Positions 32,721-40,396 of a stretch of DNA of 64,000 nt are shown here, in pieces (positions within the stretch are counted from its first letter, which is position 1; each line of letters begins with the position of its first letter). The DNA is from Bacillota bacterium (lineage in GTDB: Bacteria; Bacillota; Clostridia; Tissierellales; Tissierellaceae). The position numbers and the translations under genes were made by a program. The notes under the pieces were generated by a model. It did no database searches, had not been told where the DNA came from, and saw only the letters and a program-made list of their open reading frames with translations. Where the stretch lies: positions 62,001 to 126,000 of the forward strand of contig JAEWGC010000013.1 in NCBI GenBank assembly GCA_023388495.1, read 5' to 3'.

Positions 32721-33203
32721 ATGAAAGCAGTATATCCAGGTAGCTTTGATCCAGTTACCTATGGTCATTTAGATATTATAGAAAGAGTTTCCAAAAAGGT
32801 TGAACATCTTATAGTGGCTGTTTTAAATAATCCTTCAAAGAAAGGTGTTTTTTCCTTGGAAGAGAGGATTGAATTATTGAAGGAGGTTACAAAACAATTT
32901 CCAAATGTTGAGATAGATTGTTTTTCTGGGCTTCTCACTGAATATGCAATGAAAAAGAATTGTACTACTATGATTAGAGGTCTTAGGGCTGTTTCTGATT
33001 TTGAATATGAAATGCAGATGGCCTTAGTTAATAAAAAAATGAATAGTGATATAGAAACACTTTTTATGGTATCAAGCAGTAAATATGCATATTTAAGTTC
33101 AAGCATTGTTAAGGAAATAGCAATGTTTGGGGGCAATGTTTCTTGTTTTGTTCCTGATGTTGTAGAACAAGGTTTAAAAAATAAATTTATAGGAGGGTTA
33201 TAA
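32721..33203 (+). CDS. coaD: Phosphopantetheine adenylyltransferase
   Basis: Penultimate step of coenzyme A synthesis: adenylates 4'-phosphopantetheine. The 160 residues begin KAVYPGSFDPVTYGHLDII with the nucleotidyltransferase T-x-G-H motif (13-16) and carry MIRGLRAVSDFEYE and the SSSIVKEIA motif near the end. CoaBC, two steps earlier, is coded at 13223. RBS AGGAGGG. Confidence 0.96.
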   Translation: MKAVYPGSFDPVTYGHLDIIERVSKKVEHLIVAVLNNPSKKGVFSLEERIELLKEVTKQFPNVEIDCFSGLLTEYAMKKNCTTMIRGLRAVSDFEYEMQMALVNKKMNSDIETLFMVSSSKYAYLSSSIVKEIAMFGGNVSCFVPDVVEQGLKNKFIGGL

Positions 33204-33208
33204 TACCT

Positions 33209-33655
33209 ATGGAAGTTTTAAGACTAATTGATGAAATTGAAGATATTGTAGAAGCTGGGACAAGCTTACCTTTTTCTGGGAAAGTTATGGTGGACAAATT
33301 TGAAGTTCTGGAAATTTTAAAGGAGATTAGAATAAAACTGCCAGATGAAATCAAGCAGGCTGCATGGATAAAGGATGAAAGACAACGAATATTAGCAGAA
33401 GCCCAAAAAGATGCAGACACTCTGCTAGAAGAAGCAGAATATAAACTAGAGGAATTAGTTGATAAAGAAGAGATTACAAAAAAAGCAAACTCCAGAGCAG
33501 AAGAAATAATCACTAAAGCGCAATCAAATGCCAAGGAAATAAGACTTGGTGCTATGGAGTATGCAGATAGTCTTTTGGAGGAGACCCAAGAAAACCTTAA
33601 AGAATTAATAAAATTATTAAATGACAACAGAAAGGAGCTTAGGGGATCTAATTAA
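33209..33655 (+). CDS. Coiled-coil protein of unknown function
   Basis: A 148-residue, highly charged helical protein. Residues 1-45 form a globular head (VLRLIDEIEDIVEAG and SGKVMVDKFEVLEILKEI); from about 55 on it is a long alanine/glutamate-rich coiled coil resembling the peripheral stalk subunits (E/H-type) of ATP synthases and the DivIVA tail. Such proteins are often labelled ATPase stalk-like, but no ATPase genes are nearby, so that name should not be trusted. It follows coaD by 5 bases and its last 8 bases overlap the end of ylbJ on the other strand. Function unknown. Confidence 0.7.
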   Translation: MEVLRLIDEIEDIVEAGTSLPFSGKVMVDKFEVLEILKEIRIKLPDEIKQAAWIKDERQRILAEAQKDADTLLEEAEYKLEELVDKEEITKKANSRAEEIITKAQSNAKEIRLGAMEYADSLLEETQENLKELIKLLNDNRKELRGSN

Positions 33656-34865
33656 CCCTCTTTAGTACTCTACATATTGTCGATGTAAGTATTGAGAGTA
33701 AGAAAATATATAGGCTTATGATTAAAACTAGTTTTGTAGAACTGGTTAATAAATAAATCCAATTAGATAAACTGAATCCATTCCCTAAATGAATTGGATA
33801 ATAAGCTGTTGGCTGAGTATAGTTTTGATATTTAAAGAGATATATAATATATGCAAATATTCCTGATAATACTCCGTGGAAAAACTTTGATATAATATAT
33901 AGCTTGGAATTTATATCTGTAGTATTAATAAAGCTAATTGCTTGACTATGGACGGAGAAACCACTCCAGCCAATAATAAAGTTAATTATTATTATCTTAG
34001 TAATGAAATCTATATTTAAAGCGGCAATATTTTTACAACCTATAGTTACTTCAAATAAACCTATAATAATGCCTTTGATTAATTGGATATCGATTGTAAA
34101 GATACTACCTAAATAAGAAAGTATCTTATTAAAGAAATTCATATTAAATAGTATTTCTACTAATACTGAATAGAAAATTACTAAACCACCTACTAATAAT
34201 ATAGTATCCATACTTTCTTTGACAGCTTTTGTTATCAAGGAACCTATGGATTTTTTTGTTTTTAGCCAGGTAATGTAGGAATCTTGAATTTCCTCAAATA
34301 TATCTCCTTTTTTGTAAGTAGTGATGATATTATTACGTGATTTATAGGACTTAAATAATAGGCCTAAAACTAATACTGATAGATAGTGTGGAAGAATAAT
34401 TAAAGGCGAGAGTTTAGGGTCCTTTAACATACCAATACTAACTGCACCTAACATGAATAAGGGGCCAGAAGTGCTAGTAAAACATATTAGTCTATCACCT
34501 TCATGCTTTGTTATAAGGCCTTCCTCTCGTAGCCTAGATGTTAATTTAGCCCCTACAGGATACCCTGATAGTATGGACATAGTTAATGGGAAAGCTCCTT
34601 CTCCTGGAACATTAAATAATGGTTTCATTAGGGGCTGTAATAGCTTTCCTATAAAGTCAACAAATCCCAATCCTATAAGAATTTCGGATATAATAAAAAA
34701 TGGTAGTAGGGATGGTAATATAATATTAAACCAAACTGTTACCCCGGATGCGGCACTGTTTAGAGAAATCTTAGGATTTGTTATTATACCTATTAAAGCT
34801 GTAAATATAACTAATAAAAAAATGATTTTAGGTAAATTTTCTTTATAAATACTTTTATTCTTCAT
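33648..34865 (-). CDS. ylbJ: Sporulation integral membrane protein YlbJ
   Basis: A 405-residue polytopic membrane protein with about eight helices and nucleoside-transporter-like Gate motifs (NIILPSLLPFFIISEILIGLG split over helix 2; SILSGYPVGAKLTSRLREEG). In B. subtilis YlbJ is needed for spore cortex formation and is under sporulation control. It is placed beside tmcAL (ylbM) and coaD (ylbI), as in B. subtilis. The RBS GGAGGTG is buried in a 10-bp inverted repeat (34873-34905), so translation may be restrained. Confidence 0.9.
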   Translation of the reverse strand: MKNKSIYKENLPKIIFLLVIFTALIGIITNPKISLNSAASGVTVWFNIILPSLLPFFIISEILIGLGFVDFIGKLLQPLMKPLFNVPGEGAFPLTMSILSGYPVGAKLTSRLREEGLITKHEGDRLICFTSTSGPLFMLGAVSIGMLKDPKLSPLIILPHYLSVLVLGLLFKSYKSRNNIITTYKKGDIFEEIQDSYITWLKTKKSIGSLITKAVKESMDTILLVGGLVIFYSVLVEILFNMNFFNKILSYLGSIFTIDIQLIKGIIIGLFEVTIGCKNIAALNIDFITKIIIINFIIGWSGFSVHSQAISFINTTDINSKLYIISKFFHGVLSGIFAYIIYLFKYQNYTQPTAYYPIHLGNGFSLSNWIYLLTSSTKLVLIISLYIFLLSILTSTICRVLKRVN

Positions 34866-34872
34866 ATTTGCA

Positions 34873-34905
34873 CCTCCTATAAACCATATTATGAATTATA
34901 GGAGG
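34873..34905 (-). promoter_or_regulatory. Hairpin that covers the ylbJ ribosome binding site
   Basis: On the minus strand CCTCCTATAA is followed after 13 bases by TTATAGGAGG, its exact reverse complement. The second arm contains the ylbJ Shine-Dalgarno GGAGG, seven bases before ATG 34865. It could be a translational control hairpin, or a weak terminator for tmcAL. Confidence 0.6.
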
Positions 34906-34918
34906 CTAATATGATGTG

Positions 34919-36163
34919 TTATTTAATATAAGGAGAATTATAATAATCCATATTTGTTAGGGGCTTATGAGAGTTTAATCCAATGAAAAATATATCAGTT
35001 GCTTTTTTATCAAGCATAATAATTTTTTCTAAGGATTCATTTTTAAAGTGTTTATAATCAGCAAATTTAGTTATAATAGGTAAAGAAGAATTTTTCTTAA
35101 TCCTATTTAATAGAATTAGTCCATTTTTATTAGCACCTAATACTCTAATGTAAGAAGGGTAATCTTTATAAAGTTCTTTGAAAGTATGACTATTAAGCTG
35201 GTTTAAGAGATGCATAAATAATCTTTGTATTCGGGTTCTAGGATATCTTTTTGTAACAATGCTATCAATTATCTCTTTGATATTGTTACTCATAGATCCT
35301 TTATCAATTATTCTATTTTGGAGACCAGGTTCAATATCTAATAGATCTTCAATATGAGATTTACCTATTGTACGAATTAAATAAATAAGTATCTGGCTAT
35401 AATTTTCTAAATAGTTGAATGACTTATATTTTTCCAGATATTCCTTTAGGCAATAATAAGTTTCAACTGGGACTAAGTCTTTTATAGAGCTTAAATCATT
35501 ATTTTTAATTAGGTTTCTTACGGCAGTAGCACTAGCAAAGCCATTAGATACATGTAAATCATTATAATTACTACCAGAGCGTTTTATTGTTACAGGCATT
35601 ATTTTTGAGTTGGTTTTATTCAAAGCCTTCAAATACTCTATGCCTAATATATTATTAGATTTATTAAGTATTTCTTTGTAATTATAATAATTTTTTGAAG
35701 AGATACTATTAATATATTCTTCTAGGGCATTGCTTCTTGATATTGAGTAAGATAATCCAATGGATAGGTGGTATTTTAGCCTCTCTTTATAGTACTCAGG
35801 TTCAGCTGATAAAATAGAAGCTATTTCAGCTAAAGGTTCTACTTCACCTGATTCGCTACCAAATGCTAGGTAATTCACGATGTTTAAACTATCCATTAGT
35901 TTTACTCCGCCATAAGCAAATAACTCAGCGCTCTGACATGAAAATATAAAGGGTAATTCTAGTACTAAATCCACACCATTTTCTATTGCCATTTTAGCTT
36001 TAGTCCATTTATCTATAAAGGAAGGCTCACCTCGCTGTAAGAATGAACCGCTCATTATTGCTATGGAAAAATCAGCATTAGTTTTTTTAATAGATTCATC
36101 TAGGTGGTACTTGTGGCCATAATGAAAGGGATTGTACTCAGTAATAAATCCAACAACTGTCAT
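34919..36163 (-). CDS. tmcAL: tRNA(Met) cytidine acetate ligase TmcAL
   Basis: Activates acetate with ATP and transfers it to N4 of the wobble cytidine C34 of elongator tRNA-Met. The 414 residues begin TVVGFITEYNPFHYGHKYHL with the nucleotidyltransferase H-x-G-H motif (HYGH), then SGSFLQRGEPSFIDKW and SSSTAIR-like SATAVRNLI. B. subtilis YlbM is the counterpart. ATG 36163 is chosen for GGAGG five bases upstream; the longer frame from 36175 passes through that site. It needs acetate, and acetate kinase is coded divergently next door. Confidence 0.93.
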   Translation of the reverse strand: MTVVGFITEYNPFHYGHKYHLDESIKKTNADFSIAIMSGSFLQRGEPSFIDKWTKAKMAIENGVDLVLELPFIFSCQSAELFAYGGVKLMDSLNIVNYLAFGSESGEVEPLAEIASILSAEPEYYKERLKYHLSIGLSYSISRSNALEEYINSISSKNYYNYKEILNKSNNILGIEYLKALNKTNSKIMPVTIKRSGSNYNDLHVSNGFASATAVRNLIKNNDLSSIKDLVPVETYYCLKEYLEKYKSFNYLENYSQILIYLIRTIGKSHIEDLLDIEPGLQNRIIDKGSMSNNIKEIIDSIVTKRYPRTRIQRLFMHLLNQLNSHTFKELYKDYPSYIRVLGANKNGLILLNRIKKNSSLPIITKFADYKHFKNESLEKIIMLDKKATDIFFIGLNSHKPLTNMDYYNSPYIK

Positions 36164-36190
36164 AGTAACCTCCAAAATATATTTTCTTTA

Positions 36191-36218
36191 ATTATATCAT
36201 GTTGATTTTTTAACACAA
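36191..36218 (-). promoter_or_regulatory. Promoter of tmcAL
   Basis: On the minus strand TTGTGT (36218-36213), 16 bp, and TATAAT (36196-36191) preceded by TGA, an extended -10. It overlaps the ackA promoter on the other strand. Confidence 0.6.
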
Positions 36219-36230
36219 ATGTAATATTAT
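36202..36230 (+). promoter_or_regulatory. Promoter of ackA
   Basis: TTGATT (36202-36207), 17 bp and TATTAT (36225-36230), 48 bases before ackA. Its -35 lies in the spacer of the tmcAL promoter. Confidence 0.5.
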
Positions 36231-36277
36231 GAATTATAGACAAAAGAACAACTTATTAAAATTAGGAGGAATGAAAT

Positions 36278-37474
36278 ATGAAAATTCTTGTAATTAACTG
36301 TGGAAGTTCTTCACTGAAATATCAACTTATAGATATGAATGGAGAAGAGGTATTATGTAAAGGACTTGTAGAGAGAATAGGAATCGAAGGTTCTAAAATA
36401 AAGCACGATACTACAGGAAAAGAAAGAGTAATAATTGAAGAGCCTATGGCTGATCATAAAGTTGCTTTAGGTTTAGTGCTTAATGCATTAATTGATGAAA
36501 ATCATGGTGCAATAAAATCTATGGATGAAATAGGAGCAGTAGGACATAGAGTTGTACATGGTGGAGAAACATTTGCTTCATCTGTTATAATTGACGATGA
36601 GGTTATGAAGGTTCTTGATGAGTGTATAGAATTAGCACCTTTACATAATCCACCAAATATTATTGGAATAGAAGCTTGTAAAGAATTAATGCCTAACACA
36701 CCAATGGTTGCAGTATTCGACACTGCATTCCACCAAACAATGGAAGCAGATAATTATATATATCCTATACCTTATGAATTCTATGAGAAATATAAAATTA
36801 GAAGATATGGTTTCCATGGAACTTCTCATAAATATGTATCCTTAAGAGCTGCTGAGATATTAGGCAAAGATATTAAGGATTTAAATATAGTTACTTGTCA
36901 CTTAGGAAATGGTTCTAGTGTTTGTGCAGTACAAGGCGGAAAATCTATGGATACAAGTATGGGCTTTACTCCATTAGAGGGTTTAGCAATGGGAACTAGA
37001 TCAGGAGATATAGACCCAGCTATAATTCCATTTATAATGGGTAAAGAGAATATGACTTTTGATCAAGTAAATGATTTATTAAATAAAAAGTCAGGTGTAT
37101 TAGGAATTTCTGGAATCAGCAGTGACTTTAGAGATTTAGAAATAGCTGCAAACGAAGGTAATGAAAGAGCAAAACTTGCTTTAGATGTATTTGTTAATAG
37201 AGTTAAGAAATACGTAGGAGCTTATGTAGCTACTATGTGTAGCATAGATGCTTTAGTATTTACAGCAGGTATCGGTGAAAACTCAGGATATATTAGAGAG
37301 AAAGTTTGTGAAGGATTAGAATGTTTAGGTATTAAAATTGATCCTGAACTAAACAATGTAAGAGGCGAGGAAGCTCAACTTAATAAAGATTTAACTTCCG
37401 CATCTATACTTGTTATCCCAACAAATGAAGAATTAATGATAGCTAGAGATACATTAGAATTAGTATCAAAATAA
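36278..37474 (+). CDS. ackA: Acetate kinase
   Basis: Converts acetyl phosphate and ADP to acetate and ATP, the ATP-yielding step of fermentation. The 398 residues have NCGSSSLKYQ (7-16), VGHRVVHGGE, the catalytic stretch FDTAFHQTM, YGFHGTSHKYV, HLGNGSS and GTRSGDIDPA. Length and motifs are complete. The usual partner pta (phosphotransacetylase) is not adjacent. Strong AGGAGGA RBS and relatively regular codon use suggest high expression. Confidence 0.97.
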   Translation: MKILVINCGSSSLKYQLIDMNGEEVLCKGLVERIGIEGSKIKHDTTGKERVIIEEPMADHKVALGLVLNALIDENHGAIKSMDEIGAVGHRVVHGGETFASSVIIDDEVMKVLDECIELAPLHNPPNIIGIEACKELMPNTPMVAVFDTAFHQTMEADNYIYPIPYEFYEKYKIRRYGFHGTSHKYVSLRAAEILGKDIKDLNIVTCHLGNGSSVCAVQGGKSMDTSMGFTPLEGLAMGTRSGDIDPAIIPFIMGKENMTFDQVNDLLNKKSGVLGISGISSDFRDLEIAANEGNERAKLALDVFVNRVKKYVGAYVATMCSIDALVFTAGIGENSGYIREKVCEGLECLGIKIDPELNNVRGEEAQLNKDLTSASILVIPTNEELMIARDTLELVSK

Positions 37475-37482
37475 TATTATTC

Positions 37483-37511
37483 TTGACAAATTGATGCCTC
37501 CTTTATATAAT
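37483..37511 (+). promoter_or_regulatory. Consensus sigma-A promoter of yceD-rpmF
   Basis: TTGACA (37483-37488), exactly 17 bp and TATAAT (37506-37511): a perfect consensus in both hexamers, just 9 bases after ackA ends. It drives yceD and ribosomal protein L32. Confidence 0.88.
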
Positions 37512-37540
37512 TATCTTTGTTAGTCTAAGAGGTGAAAAAT

Positions 37541-38059
37541 ATGATAATTGATTTATCAAGTTTTCTTGATGGAACCAATGATCTTTTACATTTTGAAGGA
37601 GAACTAGAAATAGATAGTTTAGATTTAAGTGGAAGAGACATTGTAATAGTTGGACCTATAGAATATAAGGGTGAAATATTTAAAATAGACGGAGAAAAGG
37701 CTATAAATATTAGGATATCTTATGCATATAGTGAGATATGCCATAGATGCCTAAATCCTACCACTAACCAAGTAAAAACTATTTTGTCTGGAAAACTTGT
37801 AAAAGGGAAGGAAGAAGTTGATGGTGAATATGAAGGCTATGATGAGATGTTCTACTATGAAAATGATATATTAGACATTAAAGAATATATTCTAAATCAA
37901 GTAGTTCTGTCCTTGCCTATGAAATCCCTATGTAATTCTAATTGCAAAGGGTTATGTTCTATATGTGGAACAGATTTAAATAATACAAGTTGTAATTGTA
38001 TTCAAGAAAAGATTGATCCAAGATTTGAAAAACTAAAGAATTTTTTTCCGAAGAATTAA
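37541..38059 (+). CDS. YceD family (DUF177) protein
   Basis: A 172-residue protein of the YceD family, coded next to rpmF in most bacteria and linked to rRNA maturation in plants and E. coli. Conserved Cys pairs are present: CHRC in the middle and CNSNC, CSIC and CNC near the C-terminus, which could bind a metal. ATG 37541 is set by AGAGGTG. It lies 13 bases before rpmF and shares the consensus promoter. Confidence 0.9.
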   Translation: MIIDLSSFLDGTNDLLHFEGELEIDSLDLSGRDIVIVGPIEYKGEIFKIDGEKAINIRISYAYSEICHRCLNPTTNQVKTILSGKLVKGKEEVDGEYEGYDEMFYYENDILDIKEYILNQVVLSLPMKSLCNSNCKGLCSICGTDLNNTSCNCIQEKIDPRFEKLKNFFPKN

Positions 38060-38072
38060 GGAGGTGTTTTAA

Positions 38073-38252
38073 ATGGCAGTACCAAAACGAAAAACTTCTA
38101 AAGCTAGAAGGGACAAGAGAAGAGCTTCTTCTTATAGACTAAACAAAGCTACAGTTGTTGAGTGTCCACAATGTCATGAGCCAAAACTACCACATAGAGT
38201 TTGTAGATCATGTGGATATTACAAAAACAGAGAAGTTATTGCAGTAGAATAA
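38073..38252 (+). CDS. rpmF: Ribosomal protein bL32
   Basis: A 59-residue large-subunit protein beginning AVPKRKTSKARRDKRRASS, with a zinc ribbon of Cys31, Cys34, Cys44 and Cys47 (CPQC and CRSC). It is shorter than a 60-residue search limit but unmistakable. RBS AAGGAGGTG is near perfect and lies at the yceD stop, so translation follows yceD. A strong terminator comes right after. Confidence 0.97.
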   Translation: MAVPKRKTSKARRDKRRASSYRLNKATVVECPQCHEPKLPHRVCRSCGYYKNREVIAVE

Positions 38253-38254
38253 TG

Positions 38255-38286
38255 AAAAAAGATAGTGGAAATCACTATCTTTTTTA
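38255..38286 (+). terminator. Terminator after rpmF
   Basis: AAAAAAGATAGTG (38255-38267) pairs with CACTATCTTTTTT (38273-38285) around loop GAAAT. The T run forms part of the stem end. Confidence 0.88.
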
Positions 38287-38295
38287 GTTTTAATA

Positions 38296-38324
38296 TTGCA
38301 TTTTATTTTAGTCTAATATATATT
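38296..38324 (+). promoter_or_regulatory. Likely promoter of plsX-acpP-rnc
   Basis: TTGCAT (38296-38301), 17 bp and TATATT (38319-38324), 43 bases before plsX. I see no clear FapR operator here. Confidence 0.5.
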
Positions 38325-38366
38325 TAATATCAGTAGTCTTAAAATACACGGCATTGGAGGGTAATT

Positions 38367-39365
38367 ATGAAAATTATTATTGATGCTATGGGTGGAGACA
38401 ATGGACCGATTGAAGTAGTTAAAGGAGCTATTGATGCTGTACATGAATACGGTGTCAGTATTATATTAGTAGGTAAAGAGGATATAATAGAAAATGAATT
38501 AAAAAAATATGATTATCCAAAGGATAAAGTAGAAATCTTAAATGCTAGTGATATAATAACTAATGAAGATGATCCTGCAATAGCAATAAGAAGAAAGAAG
38601 GAATCATCCATGGTTGTAGGCGCAAAGGCTTTGGCAGATGGAATGGGAGATGGGTTTTTGTCAGCTGGAAGCACAGGGGCCCTACTTGCATCTGGGATTT
38701 TTATTGTTAAAAGGATAGAAGGTATTGATAGGGCAGCATTATCTGTAGTATATCCTACTACAAAAGGTTTTTCATTACTTTTGGATGCAGGTGCTAATGT
38801 AGATTGTAAACCTGAATACCTATATCAATTTGCCTTAATGGGATCGGTTTACATGGAAAAGGTTATGGGAGCTGAATCACCAACCATAGGACTTGTAAAT
38901 ATAGGAGTAGAAAAGGGAAAAGGAAATCTATTGTCTAAGGAAACATATGAAATTATTGAAAAGTCACATTTGAACTTTAAAGGCAATGTTGAGGCCAGAG
39001 ATTTACCTAGTGGTGTAGTTGATGTTATTATCTCTGATGGTTTTGTAGGCAATGTAATCTTAAAGTTAACTGAAGGCATGGCTATTTCAATTTTTTCAAT
39101 TTTAAAGAAAGAGTTCACAAGAAACTTTAGAACAAAACTAGGTGCAATGTTACTTAAACCTGAGTTGAAGAATATAAAAGGTATGATGGATTATAGGGAG
39201 CAAGGTGGAGCGCCTTTATTAGGAATAAGAAAGCCTATAGTAAAAGCTCATGGAAGCTCTGATGCCTTTGCTATTAAAAATGCTATTAATCAATTGAAAA
39301 AATTTATTGAGAAAGATGTAATAAAAATAATTGAAGATAATATTGATGTACTAGATAATAAATAA
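38367..39365 (+). CDS. plsX: Phosphate acyltransferase PlsX
   Basis: Converts acyl-ACP to acyl-phosphate, the substrate of PlsY for phospholipid synthesis. The 332 residues start KIIIDAMGGDNGP, then SAGSTGALLA and the C-terminal REQGGAPLLGIRKPIVKAHGSSDAFAI in parts; these are the PlsX family signatures. In Bacillus fabD and fabG stand between plsX and acpA; here acpP follows directly. Acyl-phosphate is also the product of FakA (28327). Confidence 0.95.
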   Translation: MKIIIDAMGGDNGPIEVVKGAIDAVHEYGVSIILVGKEDIIENELKKYDYPKDKVEILNASDIITNEDDPAIAIRRKKESSMVVGAKALADGMGDGFLSAGSTGALLASGIFIVKRIEGIDRAALSVVYPTTKGFSLLLDAGANVDCKPEYLYQFALMGSVYMEKVMGAESPTIGLVNIGVEKGKGNLLSKETYEIIEKSHLNFKGNVEARDLPSGVVDVIISDGFVGNVILKLTEGMAISIFSILKKEFTRNFRTKLGAMLLKPELKNIKGMMDYREQGGAPLLGIRKPIVKAHGSSDAFAIKNAINQLKKFIEKDVIKIIEDNIDVLDNK

Positions 39366-39385
39366 TAATTTTGGAGGTAGACGTT

Positions 39386-39619
39386 ATGATTTACAAAAAA
39401 ATAAAGGCTATAATTGCAACACAATTTAATATTGACGAGGATGAAATGACAAAGGATACTTCTTTTAAGGATACATTAAATGCAGATTCTCTAGATTTGG
39501 TAGAATTAGTAATGGCATTAGAAGATGAATTTGGACTAGAAGTAGAAGATGAAGATATGGAAAATATAAAAACTGTTGGAGATGCTGTTGAATATATTAC
39601 AAATGCTCTTGAAGAATAA
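39386..39619 (+). CDS. acpP: Acyl carrier protein
   Basis: Carries growing acyl chains on a 4'-phosphopantetheine. The 77-residue acidic protein has the attachment Ser35 in NADSLDLVELVMALEDEF. ATG 39386 is chosen for GGAGGT at 39373-39378; the longer frame from 39371 begins within that site. It is a standard ACP rather than a specialised carrier as far as sequence shows. A terminator follows. Confidence 0.95.
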   Translation: MIYKKIKAIIATQFNIDEDEMTKDTSFKDTLNADSLDLVELVMALEDEFGLEVEDEDMENIKTVGDAVEYITNALEE

Positions 39620-39653
39620 TAATTAAGGCTAAAATTGGCCTTAATTATTATTT
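39617..39653 (+). terminator. Terminator after acpP
   Basis: TAATAATTAAGGC (39617-39629, from the stop codon) pairs with GCCTTAATTATTA (39638-39650), 13 bp, loop TAAAATTG. Only three T follow, so read-through to rnc is likely. Confidence 0.7.
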
Positions 39654-39673
39654 GAAAAGTTGGGGGTATTATA

Positions 39674-40396
39674 GTGAAAGAAAATGTTAAAGGAATTAAA
39701 TGGTTAGCGCCTTTAGAAGAAAATCTAAACTATAAATTTAAAAATATAAAATTGCTAAAAACTGCACTAACCCATAGTTCTTATGCTAATGAAAATAAAA
39801 TGAAAGTTACAGATAATAATGAAAGACTTGAGTTTTTAGGTGATACTATTATAAATTTAATAGTAAGTCAATACCTATATAAAAAGTATCCAAATTATCC
39901 AGAGGGAGAGTTAACTAAAATTAGAGCAAAGGTAGTTTGTGAGTCTTCTTTAGCATTTGCTGCTAGAAAAATAAATCTAGGAGAATATCTTCTGTTAGGT
40001 AAAGGTGAAGAAGCTACTGGAGGAAGAGACAGAGACTCGATTTTAGCAGATGCTAGTGAAGCACTAGTGGGTGCTATTTATATGGATAGTGACTTTCAAG
40101 TAGTAAACAAGCTATTACTTGAAAAATTCGAAGCTGATCTAGTATATGCAGTGGCAAAGGGTTCTCTATTTATTGACTACAAAACTGAACTGCAAGAAAT
40201 TCTTCAAAAAATAACTAGAGCTAAAATAGAATATAAAGTTGTTAAAGAAGAGGGGCCAGATCATAATAAAATATTTTATATGGATGTAGTAGTTGATAAT
40301 AAAGCTGTGGGAACAGGTGCAGGGCGTAATAAAAAAGAAGCAGAACAAATGGCTGCAAAAGAGGCACTACTTGTAATAGGTGAAAACAATGAGTAA
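39674..40396 (+). CDS. rnc: Ribonuclease III
   Basis: Cuts double-stranded RNA in rRNA precursors and antisense pairs. The 240 residues have the signature ERLEFLGDTI with catalytic Asp57, ADASEALVGAIY with Glu129, and a C-terminal double-stranded-RNA-binding domain (about 165-236, ending GAGRNKKEAEQMAAKEAL). The GTG start follows TTGGGGGT. The next gene overlaps its end by 8 bases. Confidence 0.95.
   Translation: MKENVKGIKWLAPLEENLNYKFKNIKLLKTALTHSSYANENKMKVTDNNERLEFLGDTIINLIVSQYLYKKYPNYPEGELTKIRAKVVCESSLAFAARKINLGEYLLLGKGEEATGGRDRDSILADASEALVGAIYMDSDFQVVNKLLLEKFEADLVYAVAKGSLFIDYKTELQEILQKITRAKIEYKVVKEEGPDHNKIFYMDVVVDNKAVGTGAGRNKKEAEQMAAKEALLVIGENNE

Noticed and set aside
33187..33627. 146-codon Ser-rich frame on the minus strand.
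   Set aside because: Antisense to the coiled-coil gene at 33209; composition follows from the repeated Glu/Lys/Ala codons.
34453..34848. 131-codon frame on the plus strand.
   Set aside because: It lies entirely antisense to ylbJ, whose membrane helices and family motifs are clear, and has no ribosome binding site.
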